Origin: Protea cynaroides
Lineage: Eukaryota; Streptophyta; Magnoliopsida; Proteales; Proteaceae
Direction of reading: 5' to 3'
DNA: 64,000 nt
Assembly: GCA_028583415.1 (NCBI GenBank)
Contig: CM053269.1
Coordinates: 56,285,007-56,349,006, forward strand
The notes under the pieces are model-generated. The model was given only the letters and a program-made list of their open reading frames with translations. It was not told the DNA's origin and did no database searches. Position numbers and translations under genes: made by a program. This document shows, in pieces, positions 57,578 through 64,000 of the stretch. Position 1 is the stretch's first letter, and each line of letters starts with the position of its first letter.

Positions 57578-58833
57578 TAAGAGTGTCAATTAGGCCTGGG
57601 CAGCCCAGGCCGGCCTTGAGCCCTGATAGGGCTGGGCCTGGGTTTATATTTTTGTAGACTCTGGTAGGATCGGGCTTGACCTGGGTTAGAGAATCTTGGG
57701 CTAAGCTCGGTCCTCTCTATAATTATATTATTACTATGTAGATAATCTTAATCCCAAACGCCCAACCAGATCATTCTAATGTCGGATTAATCAAGACCAT
57801 GGTTTGTTAATATGTGCATGGCAAAAAAATGTTAAATGGTAAGCGCATTTAAAACGGTCTAGAAATTAAACGGGATGGTAAAAAATATGGTCTCGTTTTT
57901 TAGAACAAAAAAAGGAAAAAGGGAAACAACTGGTATGGGTTTTAAATGGCAATATTCAAATTATAGGGAAACAAAAGAAAAAATAACATACATAAAAAAG
58001 AGAAGAAAATTTAAAGCAATCTTGCATAAGAGGGCCCATAATCATGGATATAAAGAGTAATTAGGGGGTCGATTCTTGCCTGAAAGGCCATCCAAGCCAC
58101 GACTAGACAGATAGATGATATAGGTCATAGTCTAATGGGCCGCGGATTCCAGTATCTTTGAACATGATTAAGCCCAGACCATAATGGCCCACAAATTCAT
58201 CCGTCTTGCCAACAATGATTGATAGACTAGAAAAAAAAAAAAAAAAGACTTAAAATACCAGCTTTTCACTTACTATGTACAGATGCGAACAAGGGTAATA
58301 GTCTAACCAACACAACATCCTACACCATTAATTTGAAATCTAACTAAGAGGAAGCGTGAACGACAATCTACTTGCACGAAGTGAAAGTGTCTATTGAAGG
58401 CACAAGCACCATTGGGAGGAGAGGTGGCAACTCCATTAGATGGGTCCGAACCCTAACATTGGCCATCCAATGGGTTGACCGCCTCTCCTTCCGAAACTCT
58501 GGGAGGAGAGGATGTAGATCCAATGGGACAGCTGTAATCTCATGTTTTATATTCTCAAATTGAAATTGCTTGATTTGAAGGGGTAAATTAGGAAATTGAA
58601 ACTGCATATTTTGGATTAAAAAAATACAGGGAAATCGTATGATACGTGTATTAACTAACTACGAATTCAAGACCAACATAGTAACATGACCCAAACCTGT
58701 TCCCTTTCTAATAAGATTAGACTTGAATTGATAGTTTGTCTTGACCTAGACACTGGGTCAGACTAGGCCTAGATTGGCTTTAGTGTCACAAAATAAGTAT
58801 CAGTTTTAATCAACCTGACTGTTGACACCCTTA
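57578..58833. mobile_element. Possible hAT-like element with nested MITE
   Basis: It begins TAAGAGTGTCAATTAGG and ends CTGTTGACACCCTTA, the same terminal family as 3226 and 22337. The flanks CATTAAAT and CAAGAAAT agree at 6 of 8. It is larger than the other copies because a hairpin MITE (58408-58521) sits inside. GGCCTGGGC-type motifs mark the left end. Confidence 0.5.
58408..58521. mobile_element. Short relative of the hairpin MITE family
   Basis: The minus strand starts GGATCTACATCCTCTCCTCC, matching the termini of the 48126 and 50122 elements. The arms GGAGAGGCGGTCAACCCATT and its partner fold back around AATGTTAGG. The left end is frayed. Confidence 0.6.
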
Positions 58834-61800
58834 CAAGAAATTTAGGTGGAATCCCTAGATGCGGCATGCCCAATGTGTGGATTTTTCCCAAGCATTAGCA
58901 TCTTAATTGAAATGTAAATGATAGGATATATTTATCAAATCTTTTCTTCTTATCTAATGACGTATATATACATGATCGTGCACAAAACTTTCTCCCAATT
59001 ATTAATTAAACCTACACGGATTTGGACCAAGAGTGGATGGGGGTATTGAATTCTGAAACAAGTTTTTACTGTTCCCCAGTAAAATGCTAACTTCATGGGA
59101 GCATTAGAATAATGTGATAATGGGAAATGATGCCGCATTTTTTTTTTAAAGAGATTGGAATCTATTAATTCGTGCATGAATCATCAATTCTTCACTTTTT
59201 TTTTTTTTTTTTGGGAAATATCTTCTCTTACATTTAATGTCCACTACGCTAGCAAGTCGATTTCCTCGATTAATAAAAGAAGATACCTAACGGCTAATGT
59301 TTCCAGCCCATAGGTTAGGAAACACTATTTACCATATTTTTAAGTTGGGATCATCTTATACCCAAAAAACAAAAATAATTGGGATCATCACTGTGGATGA
59401 AATAATTGAGGGTTTGAGGATGTTTGGTAATAATATGTAATAAATTTGTTGTATAATGTATTTATCAAGGAAAATTTCAAGTATACACATAAAAAAAAAA
59501 AAAAAAAAAAAAACATTTAAATATATTTATTTTTTCTTTGCAAGAAATAAAAAATTCATTAAAGGATGAGAAGCTCTCAAAAGTAAATTTATGTAAAGCT
59601 AACATTCAGGATCATTGTAAGCTTACCGTGAGACAAGGCCCTCCTCCTTGTTAGAGAGTTAGTTATAATGTTAGTTTCTTTATAAACATATTTAAAGCCA
59701 CAATGTTTAAAATAAGAGGAAAGATGCAAAAATGTCCCGAATTAGAGCTTGGTTAGATAACGATGGCAATTGAGAAAGATCTTTTTCTGTCTTCTTATAG
59801 TGTCGTGTGATTAGCAATGTAAGAGGCTCCAAATCTAATTATATTAGTAGATTTTTATTCCATTTAACAGTTCGTGGGGGGAAAAAATGTGATGAATTAA
59901 GAATAAATTTCTTTTTTCATAAGAAAATTATATTGGGACAATGACATTCTAGACAGGTTGCGTAATGTCCATGGTCGGTTTAGCATTTGGGGAGTGTCAT
60001 TTTACATTTGATTGATGCTTTCAAATATGTTGTCTTTGAACATGTTTGGTGGGAATCGAACTAACTTATGGATTACATTGCTTCTCTTCCATCTAGTGAT
60101 GTGGATGGAAGAGACAAGAGACAAAAGTAGTCTTCCCATAGTGACACTTGGCAACAATAAATGCAAGATTATGCGATGACCTCCATACCATGAACTTGTA
60201 GGGCTATGACCTCTTTGAATCACCAACCCCGCTTAGATCTAGATTTTAGAAAATATGATAATGCACAATAAAATTTTAATCACATGTAAGGGGTGGAGGA
60301 GGTTAATGAAGTTTGTATCTCCATCATTCTTGTAATGCTATCATTACTCATGAATTAATACTTTATTCAATATCCATTAAGGAATGCGCCAACACAACTC
60401 TAATGTTGGATTGTGTGACTGAGAAAATCACTCGTCAATAATTAGCACAATCCATTCTCACCTAGTAAAGTTGTGATTTTTTGAATTTCAAGTCTTAAAG
60501 GTAAGTGTCATCACACTTGATTAATTCCATTTTTTATGATTTTTTTTTTTTTTTGTGTGCGGAACTGTATCTTTATGAGTTGATTCATGGTTAATGATGT
60601 ACATTTTGTAATATATGTGTAGCTCCTTAAATATGTGTTTGTATAGTTAAATATGTGTGGTTCTAAGTGATAGAATTATTATTTTCTTGTCTAACTAGTA
60701 AATAGAATGCTATATTAATGAATGCGCATTCAGCTATTTAATCATGCGCAACAATTCAAGAACTAAAGCATGACTTACTAAAGTTGTTGGTATATACTAG
60801 ACCCTTTACCCCCTAAAAGGTAAGTGATGAAGATTAATAAAAACTTTACCAAAAATAATAATAATAATAATAATAATAATAAGAATTAACTTACAAAATA
60901 GATAAATGTCTATCTCGGATGGAAAAATATACGAGTAAAACTAATAAGAATTAACCACGTTCGGCATCGCCATCATCGCAGATAATCTTACAAGATCTAG
61001 CAAAATATTAATTGAAGTTTGAAAATATCATCCCATGCTAAGTAATTAGTTGCTATTGACGAAGGAAATTATGCCCATTAAGCTGCTCCCAGAATACCAT
61101 TCTAATTTGTTAGATGATCCATTATATCATTATTCTCAAGGTGCAATAGGAAATATTCGAGGAACAAGACTAAAGATAATCTCAAGATTTCACCTTGAAT
61201 GGATTTTCGATTAAAAATCTGTGAATTTACAACTGCAAGAAATCAAGGTTGAATATTCAATTTCAAGCCATCCACTACTTCCAAGAAAGTTGTAATTTCT
61301 TGAATGACTAAAGGCAACCCCATAATATATAGTAAAGAAACACATAGACCTAGGATCATGATCTCTATAAAATGGATCCAATTATACCGGAATGAACTAG
61401 ATAAACTTCAGAGCCCCCAACTTTGTTATTGAATGAACATGAACCAGATATATGATTGAGGACTTCCCTTTCAATATGGAAAAAAAAATTCCATTCAAAA
61501 GAGTCATAAACTTTCATAATATCCAATTTAAATGCTATAGCACCATCATATTCTTTTTTGACAAAATATTTGCAAGCTCAAAGGCAAAAGAAACGTTGAA
61601 CATAGCAAAATTGCTTCTTATTTTTTATAAAGTCCTTGGAGGATGGCAATTATTTATGAGAAAATGAAATTTAATCTGCATGATAAAATCTCTAGAACAA
61701 CTTTGAAAATATAACTACCCCACTGAATTGGTATGAGAACGATTAAAGGAATAGTCATTTTGTTAGGGTTAGAGTTGAAATTGCTACTTCGAGGGTAGCA

Positions 61801-62862
61801 AACCTCTTAGAAAAGGGAGACGAAGAAGGGAAGAAAGTAAAGAAAACTGAGTTGTATAATGATTGCCTTCTTCAATCATAACCATTAGCTTTATACCCAG
61901 CTGATCCCATACAAACCTTCCTATCTTTATCCTAGCCAATTTTGTTATAATCGTAGCCAATCATTACACCTGTATCACTTCCTAACCCACACTCTGTTAC
62001 AACCGTATTCTAACCCGTATTCGTTTCACACACAATCAACATCTGTAACCCACCTTCTCACCCGTTCCCTTGTCTTGGTGACACAACAGTGGTGGCCTCA
62101 AGGTTCATAACACATTTCCATTTTTGGGGATTAGTCTGATAAATTACTGAAGTCCTCCATTCAAATACTCTCTTGGAGAAAAAAAAATATGACAACTCCG
62201 CAAACAAAAAAAAAACAAATATTTTCTATCATTTTTTGAAAAAAAACATTGAAAATTCATCCAACAAAGAACAATATTGGGATCCATGGCAAACACAACA
62301 TTTTTTTTTTTATTTCCTCACAAGTTGGACAATATTTGGAGTATGATATATCTTGAGGCATATAATTTCAGTTATTTTGAATTTAAAGTAGGATTTAAAT
62401 GAAGATTTTATCCTTATTGTACTTGGATGGTTGTTGACACGGCTAGTGTAGTTTGTAAAGATTTTACTTTTTGAATACACAAAGCTTTGGACAATTAATA
62501 TTGTTTTAGACAAATTGAATAATTAAAATAATGAGTTTATTTATACAATCCTGCTTAAATAGAAAAGAGTGAGTTAAGTTCGTTTATTCTATGAAAATAT
62601 TTATCTTAGATCGCCCCAACCTCCTTATAGAGAGAAAAGTCTACAATCATTTACACGATTTGGAACTTAAACAATCTTGAATGATCTTGAATGTAGAATG
62701 AAACGATCTTGAAGGTTGCAGTGTTACATAATGATGAAGAACAAGGAAAAAATAAATATAGAAAACCATACAATAGAGGAAGAACAAAATTTAAAGACAA
62801 TAACACAATCAAACAGTAAATCAAGGATCAGAAACCAAGATCAAAAAATTGTTGAAGATTCA
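58834..62862. other. Gene-poor AT-rich region
   Basis: Poly-A/T tracts (59189-59212, 59490-59513, 60541-60554) and an (ATA)n run (60849-60882). No reading frame over 75 codons has a recognisable family and no bounded transposon was seen. Confidence 0.5.
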
Positions 62863-63067
62863 GCTCTAATACCATGTTAACTTGCAGAAACTCAGACAGA
62901 TACGAGAAGTTTGTAGAAGAATTTGTATTTTGTGTTATGTACAAAAATGATTAGAAAAGGCTTATATAGCCTATAATCGGTTTACAAATAACATTAAACT
63001 AATATGAAGACTAATGAAAGTCTAAACAATACATGTAACCCGTACACGTGTCTTTGATTGTTTAACA
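62863..63067 (-). mobile_element. LTR plus primer-binding site relic
   Basis: The 193-bp LTR (62875-63067) starts TGTTAACTTGC and ends GTTTAACA on the plus strand. GCTCTAATACCA at 62863-62874 is the complement of a Met-tRNA-type site, placing the missing interior to the left. Confidence 0.65.
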
Positions 63068-63754
63068 TATTGTCATCAATAGTGAAGTTCGAATGAATTA
63101 AAAAGAAAAACAACATATTAAAGTTAGAATGCAATAAAAGGCATTTTAAATCTTTCTGCATTAGGTAGGTTTACTTCAGTAATTTTATGTTACTAATTTG
63201 CAAAGTACTAAATATTCCGAGTAGAAATTCATTCTTCTCCTTTCGAGTGAATTTTTTATAGCCGTGTATTTGACATTAAATTGATTTTATAAGATCTTTT
63301 TCATATCCACATTTTCTTAATAATGATACAAAAATTAACATAATGGACATTTATATTTATGAGAGTGCAGACCTCAACACACCCTCACTTGGAAGTAAAA
63401 TAGCATGCCATTTAATAACTGCCACATAGCAGTTCAAGCGGTGTTGAAATTTTGTGTATACGATGACCCCCAGATCTTCTAGTTACTAGTCAAAATTCAG
63501 TCAAATCCAAATTTGCCAAAGAAAAAAAAAAGTATTAAAAGACATTGGGATAGATATGCATACGAGCGTATGCCTATAAGCAAGATGATATATTAAATCT
63601 CAGTAAGTTTAATATATGGGAAGCCACATCATTTCCTAAATATCTAATGATCAAAATTTTTATATATATTGGATTTCAACATGACAAAAACATTGGGTAT
63701 GCTAATCTAGTTTCGAATGAGGGCACGTTGGAAATAGATCGAAAACCCTCTTTG

Positions 63755-64000
63755 TATATTTTTTGGGCAAACCTGTTCAAGGGATAAATTTATATCCATC
63801 AAATACAGAATAGAAAAAAAAAAAAATTACAATGGATAAGAAGTCCTGCGGAGAAGATGCTCCCAAAACACTGTTATGGGATAAATGCCTATCAGGCCCC
63901 ATGAGTTATTTTGTGCAAACCTGTTGAAGGGGGTAAATTTTATACATCCAATACCAAAAAAAAAGGTTACCTAGAACGGGCAAGATGTCCTCTAGAAAGG
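63755..64000. repeat. Tandem repeat of about 150 bp, cut by the window edge
   Basis: GCAAACCTGTTCAAGGG...ATAAATTTATA...CATC...A-run...AAGAAGTCCTGCGGAGAAG (from about 63769) recurs as GCAAACCTGTTGAAGGGGG...AAGATGTCCTCTAGAAAGG from about 63916 to the end. Confidence 0.65.

Noticed and set aside
1..64000. CRISPR arrays, tRNA or rRNA genes, bacterial-type systems
   Set aside because: No regularly spaced identical repeats, no tRNA cloverleaf recognised by eye, and gene structure is eukaryotic throughout. A tRNAscan run would be decisive for tRNAs.

Overview
This is nuclear DNA of a flowering plant, most likely a eudicot. The evidence is split genes with GT-AG introns, plant-only families (an SDIR1-type RING ligase, an RDUF-type RING ligase, a ZIP2-like metal transporter, PCS1-type aspartic proteases, a cutin/suberin-type GPAT), AT-rich spacers with long TA and CT/GA microsatellites, and many degraded retrotransposons and MITEs. 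The species cannot be fixed from the sequence. No bacterial-style operons, CRISPR arrays, or tRNA/rRNA genes were seen.

Layout. 1-3 kb: decayed Copia element (LTR end, primer-binding site, broken gag). 3.2-4.7 kb: a hAT-like element and a foldback MITE. 5.4-6.6 kb (-): a two-exon ZIP metal transporter. 9.1-18.2 kb (-): an SDIR1 orthologue with eight coding exons, a probable 5'-leader exon, one GC-AG intron and a 4.5-kb intron loaded with small transposons. 20.1-25.8 kb (-): two intact, intronless, tandemly duplicated PCS1-type proteases, with a decayed LTR (itself split by a hAT-like element with a perfect 8-bp target duplication) between them. 30.2-32.0 kb: a 1.85-kb element with long terminal inverted repeats and a near-perfect 9-bp target duplication; it carries 5' fragments of two unrelated genes (Dr1/NC2-beta-like and a CIPK kinase), so it looks like a Pack-MULE. 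35.2-35.7 kb (-): a small plastid-type protein with one DnaJ-like zinc motif. 38.5-39.7 kb (-): an RDUF1/2-type RING-H2 ligase with a G-box and W-box-rich promoter. 40.5-47.8 kb: gene-poor, with TE relics. 47.8-49.0 kb (-): a GPAT5/7-like acyltransferase pseudogene, 5'-truncated, with a premature stop and a 234-bp hairpin MITE inside the reading frame. 49-58.8 kb: Harbinger-like MITEs, a Gypsy gag relic lodged in a Copia element, and a solo LTR. 58.8-64 kb: gene-poor, with an LTR/PBS relic and a repeat running off the end.

There is no operon-like cooperation between the genes. Two intact E3 ligases belong to families linked to ABA and drought signalling (SDIR1, RDUF). The most notable features are the composite Pack-MULE-like element, the competing GC/GT donors in the SDIR1 gene (which could make a RING-less protein), the PCS1 tandem array with a remnant of a third unit, and the nested, microhomology-patched retroelement locus.
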